A DNA stretch of 64,000 nt. Source: Marinobacter orientalis. GTDB lineage: Bacteria > Pseudomonadota > Gammaproteobacteria > Pseudomonadales > Oleiphilaceae. The notes under the pieces were generated by a model that saw only the letters and a list, made by a program, of their open reading frames with translations, did not search any database and had not been told where the DNA came from. The stretch spans positions 19,992 through 83,991 of the forward strand of contig NZ_SRZX01000010.1 in NCBI RefSeq assembly GCF_004792665.1, in the 5' to 3' direction. Numbering within the stretch: position 1 is the stretch's first letter; every line of letters starts with the position of its first letter. Both the position numbers and the translations under genes were made by a program. This document shows, one piece after another, positions 18,018 to 26,860 of the stretch.

Positions 18018-18617
18018 TCAGTCGTGCAGGGAAATGCCGAGGTTGCTCACGCCCTCGTTGGCGGCGTCCTCGCGGATACGTTCCACAAACTGGCTGGTAG
18101 GGGTTCGCTGACGCTTGAGGGCGAGTATCAGGTCACGCTGGAACACTTTGTCTTCTTTCATTAACGGGTGTTGTTCCAGCAGCCGGACCAGCTCGTCCTC
18201 TTCCAGGTTTTCCCCTTCAGAAACTTCAATAAAGTTCACCACTGTCGCCGTGGCCATCTGTGAAGCGCCGGTTGCGCGATGCTTGCCCGGATTGAGCCGG
18301 TTAAGCAGCGCCTGCTCCAGCAACTGGCAGAAATCAAAGGCCGGATAGACACCGTAGGCATCGTAGACATTCACATCTGGTGACAGGGCTTCCAGTTTAG
18401 CCAATAGCTGGGGGATGGCTGCTTCGGGAGCATCTTTTTGCAGCATTTCCCAGCCCAGATCGAGTAACTGGCGCATTTTGGCGCCGGTTTTCAGTCCAAC
18501 GGCGTCCGCGAACAGGGCGTAGTTGGGAAAGGAGCGCTCCGCGAGGGCCATCAGGAAGGTGAATTCCCGCCAGCCCTGCAGTTGTGATACCGCTTTCAGA
18601 AACTGATTGGCATTCAC
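18018..18617 (-). CDS. yjaG: YjaG family (DUF416) protein
   Basis: Cytoplasmic protein of 199 residues matching the YjaG/DUF416 family: NQFLKAVSQLQGWREFTFLMALAERSFPNY, then VYDAYGVYPAFDFCQLLEQAL and ATGASQMATATVVNFIEV. Function unknown. The GTG at 18617 is selected because AGGAGAG lies seven to eight bases upstream; upstream in-frame codons lack a ribosome site. Lies 28 bp after dcd. Confidence 0.85.
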   Translation of the reverse strand: MNANQFLKAVSQLQGWREFTFLMALAERSFPNYALFADAVGLKTGAKMRQLLDLGWEMLQKDAPEAAIPQLLAKLEALSPDVNVYDAYGVYPAFDFCQLLEQALLNRLNPGKHRATGASQMATATVVNFIEVSEGENLEEDELVRLLEQHPLMKEDKVFQRDLILALKRQRTPTSQFVERIREDAANEGVSNLGISLHD

Positions 18618-18645
18618 TGTGGATCTCTCCTGGGGGTAAAGGCAC

Positions 18646-19212
18646 TCATGCTCGCGGCAGTGTGACGCCGGTTTGTCCCAGATATTTTCCGCGCCGGTCC
18701 TTGTAGCTGGTACCGCAGACTTCATCGGACTCGAAGAAGAGCATCTGGGCGACACCTTCGTTGGCGTAGATCTTGGCGGGCAGGTTGGTGGTATTGGAAA
18801 ACTCCAGGGTCACCTGCCCTTCCCACTCCGGCTCCAGGGGGGTGACGTTGACGATGATGCCGCAGCGCGCATACGTTGATTTGCCGAGGCAGATGGTCAG
18901 TACGCTGCGGGGGATACGGAAATACTCTACGGTGCGGGCCAGAGCGAAGGAGTTCGGGGGGATGATGCAGACGTCGCCGGTGTAGTTGACGAAGCTGTTT
19001 TCGTCGAAGTTCTTCGGGTCCACGGTGGCGGAGTGGACGTTGGTGAAGATTTTGAATTCGTTGCTGCAACGGACATCGTATCCGTAGCTGGAGGTGCCGT
19101 AGGAAATTACGCGGCCTTTTCCGGTTTCGCGGACCTGATCGTACTCGAAGGGTTCGATCATTCCGTGCTCCCGGGACATCCGGCGAATCCAGTGGTCGGA
19201 TTTGATGCTCAT
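18646..19212 (-). CDS. dcd: dCTP deaminase
   Basis: Deaminates dCTP to dUTP, the main source of dUMP for thymidylate synthesis in gammaproteobacteria. The 188-residue length is exact for the trimeric family. Signatures: MSIKSDHWIRRMSREHGMI, SSYGYDVRCSNEFKIFTN, CLGKSTYARCGIIVNVTPLEPEWEGQVTLEFSNTT with the catalytic Ser, Arg and Glu, and C-terminal GKYLGQTGVTLPRA. The start is the ATG opening the canonical MSIKSD; a longer in-frame extension has no family support. Confidence 0.95.
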   Translation of the reverse strand: MSIKSDHWIRRMSREHGMIEPFEYDQVRETGKGRVISYGTSSYGYDVRCSNEFKIFTNVHSATVDPKNFDENSFVNYTGDVCIIPPNSFALARTVEYFRIPRSVLTICLGKSTYARCGIIVNVTPLEPEWEGQVTLEFSNTTNLPAKIYANEGVAQMLFFESDEVCGTSYKDRRGKYLGQTGVTLPRA

Positions 19213-19316
19213 GGGTGACGTCTCGTATCCATAAAAAAAGAGGCGGTAGTTTACCTGTTCGGTTTTTGTCTGTCGAAGCTTTGGCCTTCTGAATTCCACC
19301 CGCAAGCTTGGGGGCT

Positions 19317-19422
19317 GCAAGAACAGGCAGGGCCTTCCGAAACACGCCGTGAATACATCCCTGTAGGCTTGAGAAAAACATCCATGTTTTTCACAGTTTC
19401 GGAAGGCCCTGCCTGTTCTTGC
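19317..19422. repeat. Long intergenic inverted-repeat element, copy 1
   Basis: A perfect 27-bp inverted repeat (19317-19343 and 19396-19422; arm contains CAGGCAGGGCCTTCCGAAAC) encloses 52 bp. Inside are two smaller dyads, TACA-tccc-TGTA and AAAAACAT-cc-ATGTTTTT, so the element could fold into a three-way junction. It lies between the dcd start and the apbC stop, about 20 bp after apbC. A related element with different stem sequence is at 37933-38032. It is too long and U-poor at its 3' side for a simple intrinsic terminator. Confidence 0.85.
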
Positions 19423-19444
19423 GATCGAGCTTCGGTGGCGTTTC

Positions 19445-20545
19445 CTAGTGCTCTGTTACCGAGACGCTCGAGATTGAGCCGGTGAGGTTTCTCTCCCTCG
19501 TAGACAGTTCAGCGCCTACCCTTCGGGCGATGTCCCTGTAGCGTCTTGCCACTTCCGAGTCAGGCTCGGCCACTACCGAGGGAATGCCGCCGTCGGTCTG
19601 TTCGCGGATGGTCATGTGCAGCGGGAGTTGGCCAAGCAGCGTGGTGCCGTATTCTTCAGCGATGCGTTCGCCGCCGCCATGGCCGAAGAGGGGCTCTTCG
19701 TGGCCGCAGTTGCTGCAGATGTGGACGCTCATGTTTTCAACCACCCCCAGCACAGGGATCTCTACCTTGCGGAACATTTCGATGCCTTTTTTACCATCCA
19801 GCAGGGCGATGTCCTGGGGCGTGGTGACGATTACCGCGCCGGTCACCGGGACTTTCTGGGCAATGGTGAGCTGGATATCACCGGTGCCCGGGGGCATGTC
19901 GATGATGAGGTAGTCCAGTTCGTTCCACAGGGTCTGTTGCAGCAGTTGCATGACGGCGCCGCTGACCATGGGACCGCGCCAGACCATGGGGGTTTTGTCG
20001 GTGACCACGAACGCCATGGAGTTGGCCTGCAGGCCGTGGGCCTCCATGGGGATGAAGTATTTGTTTTCGTGGGTGTCCGGGCGCTTACCTTCGGGCACGC
20101 CCAGCATCATGCCGATGCTGGGGCCGTAGATATCGGCGTCCAGTATGCCCACACGGGCACCTTCGGCCTGCAGGGCCAGCGCCAGGTTGACGGCGGTGGT
20201 GGATTTGCCCACGCCGCCCTTGCCGGAGGCAACGGCGATGATGTTTTTCACACCGGGCACGGACTGGATGTCTTTCTGGCCTTTATGGGAATGAATGCGC
20301 TGCCCGACGTGCACCTCGACACTCTCAACGCCGTCCACGTCATCAAGGGCATTGGTAAGCAGCTCTTTAAGAGCACCAGCGATTCCCTTTGAAGGATATG
20401 GCAGCTCAATCATTGCCATGACCTTGCCGCGGTCGTCTGTCGTCAGGGATTTCACTGCACCCAGCTCATACAGATCCTTGCCCAGGTAGGGATCGCGGTA
20501 CTGTTTTACGGCGGTTTCCAGTGCGTGCTGTGAAATCTGTGCCAT
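19445..20545 (-). CDS. apbC: Iron-sulfur cluster carrier protein ApbC/Mrp
   Basis: MinD-like P-loop ATPase that binds and transfers Fe-S clusters. The 366-residue protein has an N-terminal MIP18-like (DUF59) domain (ALETAVKQYRDPYLGKDLYELGAVKSL) and a deviant Walker A, VASGKGGVGKSTTAVNLALAL. It also has the Mrp signature LDYLIIDMPPGTGDIQLTI and a CSNC cluster-binding motif in ENMSVHICSNCGHEEPLFG. The ATG at 20545 has GGAGA five to six bases upstream; the longer reading frame runs back into the metG leader and is unsupported. Divergent from metG, as in many proteobacteria. Confidence 0.93.
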   Translation of the reverse strand: MAQISQHALETAVKQYRDPYLGKDLYELGAVKSLTTDDRGKVMAMIELPYPSKGIAGALKELLTNALDDVDGVESVEVHVGQRIHSHKGQKDIQSVPGVKNIIAVASGKGGVGKSTTAVNLALALQAEGARVGILDADIYGPSIGMMLGVPEGKRPDTHENKYFIPMEAHGLQANSMAFVVTDKTPMVWRGPMVSGAVMQLLQQTLWNELDYLIIDMPPGTGDIQLTIAQKVPVTGAVIVTTPQDIALLDGKKGIEMFRKVEIPVLGVVENMSVHICSNCGHEEPLFGHGGGERIAEEYGTTLLGQLPLHMTIREQTDGGIPSVVAEPDSEVARRYRDIARRVGAELSTRERNLTGSISSVSVTEH

Positions 20546-20706
20546 CAGAGTCTCCGGATAAAGCGTTGAAAGCAGGTGTTTCGGGTGAAAAATCTTTGCT
20601 TGGAAGGTATCATCTGTGCCCGTTTCTGGCCATAAAGAGTTTTGACCCTGAGCAAGGCCGGCAAACGCGAACGCCAACTCCTGACGAATGAAGGTTCGGA
20701 CCAAAC

Positions 20707-22740
20707 ATGACGCAAGCGAGTTCAAAGCAACAGCGCGATATTCTGGTAACCAGCGCCCTGCCATACGCCAATGGCCCCATCCACCTGGGCCATCTACTGG
20801 AATACATTCAGACCGACATCTGGGTGCGCTATCAGAAAATGCGTGGCCAGAACTGCTACTACGTCTGTGCCGATGATGCTCATGGTACTGCGATCATGCT
20901 CCGCGCCGAGCGTGAGGGTATCTCGCCCGAAAATCTGATTGACCGCATCCGGCAAGAGCACCAGCAGGATTTTGGCGGCTTCCATATCCGCTTTGACAAC
21001 TACTACACCACCCATTCCGAGGAGAACCGCCAGTTCTCGGAATACATCTATCGTCAGTTGCAGGAAAACGATCACATCGCTACCCGCAAGATCATCCAGG
21101 CGTATGATCCGGAAAAGAACATGTTCCTGGCGGACCGTTTCATCAAGGGCACCTGCCCCAAGTGCAAAACCGAAGACCAGTACGGCGACAACTGTGAAGC
21201 CTGTGGTGCCACCTATACCCCGGCGGAGCTGATCAATCCCCGTTCGGCGGTGTCCGGCGCCACGCCTGTCGAAAAAGAATCAGAGCACTATTTTTTCCGC
21301 CTGCCGGCGTTCGCGGATTTTCTCGCCAACTGGACCCGTAGCGGCACCCTGCAGCCCCAGGTGGCCAATAAACTGGCCGAATGGCTGGATGCGGGCCTCC
21401 AGGAATGGGATATCAGCCGGGATGCGCCCTACTTCGGGTTCGAGATTCCTGACGCCCCGGGCAAGTATTTCTATGTCTGGCTGGATGCCCCCATTGGTTA
21501 CCTGGCGAGTTTCAAGAACCTGTGCAACCGGGAGGGCATTGATTTCGAGCACTTCTGGAAGGCGGACTCCACCGCCGAGGTGTATCACTTCATCGGCAAG
21601 GACATCATCAATTTCCATGCCCTGTTCTGGCCGTCCATGCTCCACAGCGCCGGCTTCCGCACGCCAAGTGCGGTCTGGGCCCACGGTTTTGTCACGGTGA
21701 ATGGCAAGAAGATGTCCAAGTCCCGGGGCACCTTCATCATGGCCCGCACTTATCTGGACCACCTGAATCCGGAATACCTGCGCTACTACTTCGCCGCCAA
21801 GCTTACCGGCAGCGTCGATGACATGGACCTGAATCTGGAAGACTTCGCCGCCCGCGTCAATTCGGATCTGGTGGGCAAGGTAGTGAACATTGCCAGCCGC
21901 AGTGCCGGGTTTATCACCAAGCGATTTGACGGCCAGCTTGGCACCGTTACCGAGCACGACAAGTTGAAAGAGTTTATCGATGCCGGGGATGAAATCGCAG
22001 ACTTCTACGAGGCCCGGGAATTCGGCCGCGCAATGCGTCGCATCATGGAGCTGGCGGACATCGCCAACCAGTATGTGAACGACGAGCAGCCCTGGGTAAT
22101 CGCCAAACAGGATGGCCAGGACGACGCCCTGCAGGCCATCTGTACCAATGCCATCAACATGTTCCATTTGCTGATGACCTACCTGGCCCCGGTACTTCCG
22201 GAAACTGCAAAAGCTTCGGAAGGATTCCTCAATGCCCCACTGGACTGGAACAGGCGGGAGCAGAGACTGGAAAACCATGGCATCAACAAGTTCAAGCCGC
22301 TGATGAACCGTGTGGACATGGACCAGATTGAAAAAATGCTGGACGCCTCCAAAGAAGAGCTGCCTGCAGCGACCGGGAAGCCGGCGCCTGCCACCAATCT
22401 TGAGCCGATCGCCGACGAGATCGAATTCGGAGATTTCGCGAAAGTTGACCTGCGGGTTGTTAAAATAGTGAAAGCCGAACATGTGGAAGGCGCAGACAAG
22501 CTTCTTCGGCTCACCCTTGATGTGGGGCATGGCGAACGCAACGTCTTTGCTGGTATCAAGTCTGCCTACAGGCCGGAAGATCTTGAGGGACGCCTGACCG
22601 TGATGGTTGCCAACCTCAAGCCCCGGAAGATGAAGTTTGGCATGTCCGAAGGCATGGTTCTGGCAGCGGGCCCGGGGGGTGAGGATATCTTTATCCTGTC
22701 TCCGGATTCCGGAGCCACGCCCGGCATGCGGATCATGTAA
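20707..22740 (+). CDS. metG: Methionine-tRNA ligase
   Basis: Charges both initiator and elongator tRNA-Met. The 677-residue, long-form enzyme has the HIGH motif as PYANGPIHLGHLLEYIQTD, a zinc-binding knuckle CPKCKTEDQYGDNCEACG, the KMSKS loop NGKKMSKSRGTFI, and a C-terminal EMAP/Trbp111-like tRNA-binding domain (DFAKVDLRVVKIVKAEHVEGADKLLRLTLDVG) that mediates dimerisation. It is followed 31 bp later by rsxA with no terminator, so metG and the Rnf genes may share a transcript. Confidence 0.97.
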   Translation: MTQASSKQQRDILVTSALPYANGPIHLGHLLEYIQTDIWVRYQKMRGQNCYYVCADDAHGTAIMLRAEREGISPENLIDRIRQEHQQDFGGFHIRFDNYYTTHSEENRQFSEYIYRQLQENDHIATRKIIQAYDPEKNMFLADRFIKGTCPKCKTEDQYGDNCEACGATYTPAELINPRSAVSGATPVEKESEHYFFRLPAFADFLANWTRSGTLQPQVANKLAEWLDAGLQEWDISRDAPYFGFEIPDAPGKYFYVWLDAPIGYLASFKNLCNREGIDFEHFWKADSTAEVYHFIGKDIINFHALFWPSMLHSAGFRTPSAVWAHGFVTVNGKKMSKSRGTFIMARTYLDHLNPEYLRYYFAAKLTGSVDDMDLNLEDFAARVNSDLVGKVVNIASRSAGFITKRFDGQLGTVTEHDKLKEFIDAGDEIADFYEAREFGRAMRRIMELADIANQYVNDEQPWVIAKQDGQDDALQAICTNAINMFHLLMTYLAPVLPETAKASEGFLNAPLDWNRREQRLENHGINKFKPLMNRVDMDQIEKMLDASKEELPAATGKPAPATNLEPIADEIEFGDFAKVDLRVVKIVKAEHVEGADKLLRLTLDVGHGERNVFAGIKSAYRPEDLEGRLTVMVANLKPRKMKFGMSEGMVLAAGPGGEDIFILSPDSGATPGMRIM

Positions 22741-22771
22741 GAACCGGCAGCCGGGCAATGGAGCAAGGCGA

Positions 22772-23353
22772 ATGACCGAATATCTGCTGATTCTGGTCAG
22801 CACCATTCTGGTGAACAACTTCGTGCTGGTTCAGTTCCTGGGCCTGTGCCCGTTCATGGGCGTTTCCGGAAAGCTGGAAACCGCCATGGGCATGTCCCTG
22901 GCCACCACCTTCGTGCTGACTCTGGCGTCGGTGTGCAGCTACCTTGCCTATACCTACCTGCTGGAACCCCTGGACCTGGCTTTTCTCAGGACCATCACTT
23001 TTATCCTGGTGATTGCAGTCGTAGTGCAGTTCACCGAGATGGTGGTACGCAAGACCAGCCCACTGCTCTACCGGGTGCTTGGCATCTTCCTGCCTCTGAT
23101 CACCACGAACTGTGCCGTGCTCGGGGTCGCGCTCCTCAACATAAACAGGAACAATAACTTCGTTGAGTCGGTTTTATACGGTTTTGGCGCAGCGGCTGGT
23201 TTTTCCATGGTGCTGGTCTTGTTTGCCGCCATGCGGGAACGTATTGCCGTCGCTGACGTGCCGGTTGCGTTTCGCGGGGCTGCAATCGGGCTGGTGACTG
23301 CGGGGCTGATGTCACTGGCGTTCCTGGGTTTTGGCGGCCTGGTCAGCGTCTGA
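22772..23353 (+). CDS. rsxA: Rnf/Rsx electron transport complex subunit A
   Basis: Integral membrane subunit of the Rnf complex, an ion-translocating ferredoxin:NAD+ oxidoreductase; in E. coli the homologous Rsx complex reduces SoxR. 193 residues with six hydrophobic helices. Characteristic half-helix motifs NNFVLVQFLGLCPFMGVS and LPLITTNCAVLGVALLN contain the two Cys thought to hold a 2Fe-2S cluster with RsxE. The ATG at 22772 follows GGAG by eight bases. Homologous to RsxE in the same cluster. Confidence 0.95.
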   Translation: MTEYLLILVSTILVNNFVLVQFLGLCPFMGVSGKLETAMGMSLATTFVLTLASVCSYLAYTYLLEPLDLAFLRTITFILVIAVVVQFTEMVVRKTSPLLYRVLGIFLPLITTNCAVLGVALLNINRNNNFVESVLYGFGAAAGFSMVLVLFAAMRERIAVADVPVAFRGAAIGLVTAGLMSLAFLGFGGLVSV

Positions 23354-23381
23354 CGGGGCAGGGATTGGGAGGAGCAGGATT

Positions 23382-23960
23382 ATGTGGACAAGCGTTCTTA
23401 TTGCCGTGGTCGTTCTTCTCGCCCTCGCCCTGGTATTCGGTGCCCTGCTCGGCTTCGCCGCTGAACGGTTCAGGGTAGAGGGCAACCAGTTAGTAGACGA
23501 AATTGACGCCCTGTTGCCGCAGACACAGTGCGGACAGTGTGGCTATCCCGGTTGCCGCCCCTATGCTGAATCCATAGCGGAGGGCGGGCCCATTAACAAG
23601 TGCCCTCCCGGCGGTGAAACCACCATCAAGGCCCTGGCAGGCCTGCTGGATATAGAGCCGGAGCCGCTGGATGCCGAGCATGGGGTTGAGCAGGTCAGGC
23701 GTGTTGCCGTGATTCGTGAGGACGAGTGCATCGGCTGCACAAAATGCATTCAGGCCTGTCCGGTCGATGCCATTCTTGGTGCCGCCAAGCATATGCATAC
23801 AGTCATCGAAAGCGAATGCACAGGCTGCGATCTTTGCGTAGAGCCCTGCCCTGTCGACTGTATCGATATGGTGACAGTCGAGCCGGACATCCGCAGCTGG
23901 ACCTGGACGCCGCCGGCATCGGGGCTCATCGCCACCGATCGCCATGGAGCCAATGCCTGA
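23382..23960 (+). CDS. rsxB: Rnf/Rsx electron transport complex subunit B
   Basis: Membrane-anchored iron-sulfur subunit, 192 residues. One N-terminal helix is followed by the 4Fe-4S motif LPQTQCGQCGYPGCRPYA and C at INKCPPGG, then two ferredoxin motifs, CIGCTKCIQACPVDAI and CTGCDLCVEPCPVDCI. It relays electrons between RsxC and the membrane subunits. A strong GGGAGGAG precedes the ATG. The stop shares one base with the rsxC ATG. Confidence 0.95.
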   Translation: MWTSVLIAVVVLLALALVFGALLGFAAERFRVEGNQLVDEIDALLPQTQCGQCGYPGCRPYAESIAEGGPINKCPPGGETTIKALAGLLDIEPEPLDAEHGVEQVRRVAVIREDECIGCTKCIQACPVDAILGAAKHMHTVIESECTGCDLCVEPCPVDCIDMVTVEPDIRSWTWTPPASGLIATDRHGANA

Positions 23961-25786
23961 TGACTCAACTGTGGAATTTCCCCGGCGGCATCCATCCGCC
24001 GGAGCGTAAAGACATCTCAACGGCTCATCCGATTCGCCGCGCAGGCATTCCGGAGCACCTCATTCTGCCGCTTCAGCAACATATCGGGAATCCGGCCGAG
24101 GCCGTTGTCGAAGTGGGCGAGAGGGTCCTGAAGGGCCAGAAAATTGCGGACGTCAAAACCGGCATGGGCGTTCCCGTTCATGCGCCGACCTCCGGTGTTA
24201 TTGAAAGCATTGTGGAACACCCGGTCCCCCACCCCTCGGGCATGGCTGACTGGTGCATAACCCTAAGGCCGGACGGCGAGGATCAATGGTGTTCCCGAAA
24301 TCCGGTGAGTGACTTCCGCACCCTCGACCGTGACCAGGTCCTCGGGATTATCCGGGACTCCGGTATTGCCGGTATGGGAGGCGCCGGCTTTCCGACCAGC
24401 ATCAAGCTCCGGCCACCGCGGGACCGCAAGGTAAGCACCCTGATTCTCAACGGGGCTGAATGTGAGCCTTACATCACCGCCGACGACATGACCATGCGGG
24501 AAAAAGCCGATGAGGTTGTTGCCGGCCTGAAGGTCATGGCGTGGATACTCCGTCCGGAACGCTGTGTCATCGGTATTGAAGACAACAAACCGGAAGCCAT
24601 TGCCGCCCTGCGTAAAGCAACCGAGGGCACCCGGACCGAAATCGCGGTGATTCCGACCAAATACCCCTCCGGCGGTGAAAAACAGCTGATTCAGATTCTC
24701 ACCGGCATGGAAGTGCCCAGCGGCGGCATACCGGCGGATATCGGGGTTATGTGCCAGAACATCGGAACCGCCGTTGCAGTGGCACAGGCAGTTTTCCAGG
24801 GCACACCACTGATCGCCAGGATTGTAACCATCACCGGCGACGCGATCGACGAACCGGGTAATTTTGAGGCGCTGATTGGTACACCGATCAAGTATCTGCT
24901 GGAGCAGGCTGGCGTGCACCAGGACCGGCTCAGCCGTCTGGTTCTCGGTGGGCCCATGATGGGCTATACGCTGACAACCGAAGCAGTGCCGGTCACTAAA
25001 ACCACCAACTGCGTCATTGCGGCGACAGCCGCTGAGCTTCCGGCCCCGCCGCCGGAACAACCCTGTATCCGCTGCGGCCTTTGTGCCGAGGTCTGTCCCA
25101 TGGAACTGCTGCCTCAGCAGCTGTTCTGGCATGCCAAAGCCACCGAGTTTGAAAAAGCCGAGCACCTGAACCTGTTCGACTGCATCGAATGTGGTGCCTG
25201 CTCCTATGTTTGCCCGAGTTCGATCCCGCTGGTCCAGTACTATCGCTTTGCCAAGGACGAGATCCGGGTGCAACGGGCCGAACAGCTGAAATCGGCCCGC
25301 GCCAGGGAGCGTTTCGAAGCGCGTCAGGCGCGGCTGGAGCGGGAGCAGGAAGAGAAAGAGCTGAGGCGCAAGGAAAGGGCAAAGGCTGCTGCCGAGGCCC
25401 AGGCAAAGAAAAAAGCCGACGCGGAAAAAGCGGCGGCCGAAGGTGAGGCCGTTGATGAGCGGGCGGCCAGATCTGCTCTGGTAGAGCAGGCCCTGGCCCG
25501 CAAGAAGGCAAAGACCGGGGCAACCACGCCTCCATCCGCGACCAGGGCCACTGGGGAAAAGCCGGATATTGAGGATCTCCAGAAACAGCTGGACCACGCC
25601 AGGTCCAAACTGGAGACCATGCAGAGCATGCTTGACGAAGCAAAAGCGCAACAGGCGGACAACGTGGAGAAGCTCGAGCGCGCCGTCGCCAAGAATCATG
25701 ACCGGGTAAAGCGTGCCGAAGAGGCTCTGGCCGAGGCCCGAGACGGACCGGCCGACCGGACGACCGTATCCGGCCCCACCCACTAA
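23960..25786 (+). CDS. rsxC: Rnf/Rsx electron transport complex subunit C
   Basis: Peripheral NADH/FMN and Fe-S subunit, 608 residues. The N-terminal FPGGIHPPERKDIS barrel-sandwich segment, nucleotide-binding GMGGAGFPTSIKLRPP and ILNGAECEPYITADDMTM, and two 4Fe-4S motifs (CIRCGLCAEVCPMELLPQQL and CIECGACSYVCPSSIPLVQYYRFAK) are all present. The last ~165 residues are a highly charged Ala/Glu/Lys-rich coiled-coil tail of variable character, common in gammaproteobacterial RsxC. The start is the ATG overlapping the rsxB TGA by one base; longer upstream reading is inside rsxB. Confidence 0.95.
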   Translation: MTQLWNFPGGIHPPERKDISTAHPIRRAGIPEHLILPLQQHIGNPAEAVVEVGERVLKGQKIADVKTGMGVPVHAPTSGVIESIVEHPVPHPSGMADWCITLRPDGEDQWCSRNPVSDFRTLDRDQVLGIIRDSGIAGMGGAGFPTSIKLRPPRDRKVSTLILNGAECEPYITADDMTMREKADEVVAGLKVMAWILRPERCVIGIEDNKPEAIAALRKATEGTRTEIAVIPTKYPSGGEKQLIQILTGMEVPSGGIPADIGVMCQNIGTAVAVAQAVFQGTPLIARIVTITGDAIDEPGNFEALIGTPIKYLLEQAGVHQDRLSRLVLGGPMMGYTLTTEAVPVTKTTNCVIAATAAELPAPPPEQPCIRCGLCAEVCPMELLPQQLFWHAKATEFEKAEHLNLFDCIECGACSYVCPSSIPLVQYYRFAKDEIRVQRAEQLKSARARERFEARQARLEREQEEKELRRKERAKAAAEAQAKKKADAEKAAAEGEAVDERAARSALVEQALARKKAKTGATTPPSATRATGEKPDIEDLQKQLDHARSKLETMQSMLDEAKAQQADNVEKLERAVAKNHDRVKRAEEALAEARDGPADRTTVSGPTH

Positions 25787-25807
25787 ACGACATCAGGCAC
25801 GACTTTC

Positions 25808-26857
25808 ATGGCGTTTGTTCAGCAGTCTTCACCCCATGCCCACAGGGCCCGTCCGACCTCCCGTGTGATGTTGTGGGTAATGATCGCGGCAGTGCCCGGC
25901 CTGTTTGCCCAGACTCTGTTTTTCGGCTGGGGCAATCTGATTAACGTCGTCTCCTGTATCGCCGTTGCCGTTGCCTCAGAGGCGGCTTTGCTCCGGCTCA
26001 GGAAAAAACCGGTAGCCTTTTTTGTCAGAGACAACACAGCAGCGGTTACAGGGTTGCTGCTGGGCTTGTCGTTACCACAATTTACACCCTGGTGGGTGTC
26101 GGCAGTCGCGGTCATATCCGCCATTGTTGTCGCCAAGCAGCTCTATGGCGGGCTTGGCTCAAACCCCTTCAACCCGGCCATGGTTGGCTATGCGCTGGTG
26201 CTGGTGTCTTTCCCGGTTGCAATGACCACAAACTGGGCGGAACCGGCCATGCTCTGGGAAGGTGCCCCGGGCTTCGGCGAAACCCTGGCAACCATTGCCT
26301 CCGGCCAGCAGACAGCGGTGGACGGCTGGACCATGGCAACCCCCCTTGATGAATACAAACACAAGATCACCACCCACACATCAGCCGAGGTTCTGGCCCA
26401 CCCCACCTTCGGTGCCGGCATCGCCAAAGGCTGGGAATGGGTCAATGCAGCCTTTCTTGCCGGTGGCCTGTTGCTTATTGGCTTACGCATCATCAGCTGG
26501 CATATTCCGGTCGGTTTTCTCGGTGGCCTTGTACTGATGAGCCTGGCCTTTGGCAACAATGCAGACCTGTACGCGCCACTGTCCCTTCATCTGCTCGCCG
26601 GCGGTACCATGCTCGGCGCCTTCTTCATTGCCACGGATCCGGTCTCTGCCGCCACCAGTCATCAGGGCAAACTGATCTATGGCGCAGGGATCGGCATCCT
26701 GATTTTCCTGATCCGCACCTGGGGCAACTATCCGGATGCGGTAGCCTTCAGCGTTCTGTTGATGAACTTTGCCGTCCCATTTATCGACCACTACACACCA
26801 CCGCGGACCTACGGCCATCACAAGCCCCGCCGGGGTGTTCCGGGTAGTCAGGGGTAG
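25808..26857 (+). CDS. rsxD: Rnf/Rsx electron transport complex subunit D
   Basis: Polytopic membrane subunit of 349 residues carrying covalently bound FMN. The flavinylated Thr is expected at T178 in GWTMATPLDEYK, by analogy with the NqrB/RnfD family. Other marks are KQLYGGLGSNPFNPAMVGYA and FFIATDPVSAATSHQGKLIYG. Starts 21 bp after rsxC. Confidence 0.94.
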   Translation: MAFVQQSSPHAHRARPTSRVMLWVMIAAVPGLFAQTLFFGWGNLINVVSCIAVAVASEAALLRLRKKPVAFFVRDNTAAVTGLLLGLSLPQFTPWWVSAVAVISAIVVAKQLYGGLGSNPFNPAMVGYALVLVSFPVAMTTNWAEPAMLWEGAPGFGETLATIASGQQTAVDGWTMATPLDEYKHKITTHTSAEVLAHPTFGAGIAKGWEWVNAAFLAGGLLLIGLRIISWHIPVGFLGGLVLMSLAFGNNADLYAPLSLHLLAGGTMLGAFFIATDPVSAATSHQGKLIYGAGIGILIFLIRTWGNYPDAVAFSVLLMNFAVPFIDHYTPPRTYGHHKPRRGVPGSQG

Positions 26858-26860
26858 TTC

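Noticed and set aside
19213..19320. N-terminal extension of dcd
   Set aside because: The canonical dCTP deaminase begins MSIKSD at 19212, and the extension has no homology to the family.
19317..19422. Inverted repeat as an ordinary Rho-independent terminator of apbC
   Set aside because: The 52-base interior, 27-bp stem and lack of a following T-run do not fit; it is better treated as a repeat element.
20546..20764. N-terminal extension of ApbC overlapping the metG start
   Set aside because: A good GGAGA ribosome site precedes the ATG at 20545, where the DUF59 domain begins.
21280..22818. Open frame of 512 codons antisense to metG
   Set aside because: It overlaps the certain methionyl-tRNA synthetase frame; no ribosome site or family motif.
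24263..25783. Open frame of 506 codons antisense to rsxC
   Set aside because: Mirrors the Fe-S subunit gene; low-complexity hydrophobic protein with no support.
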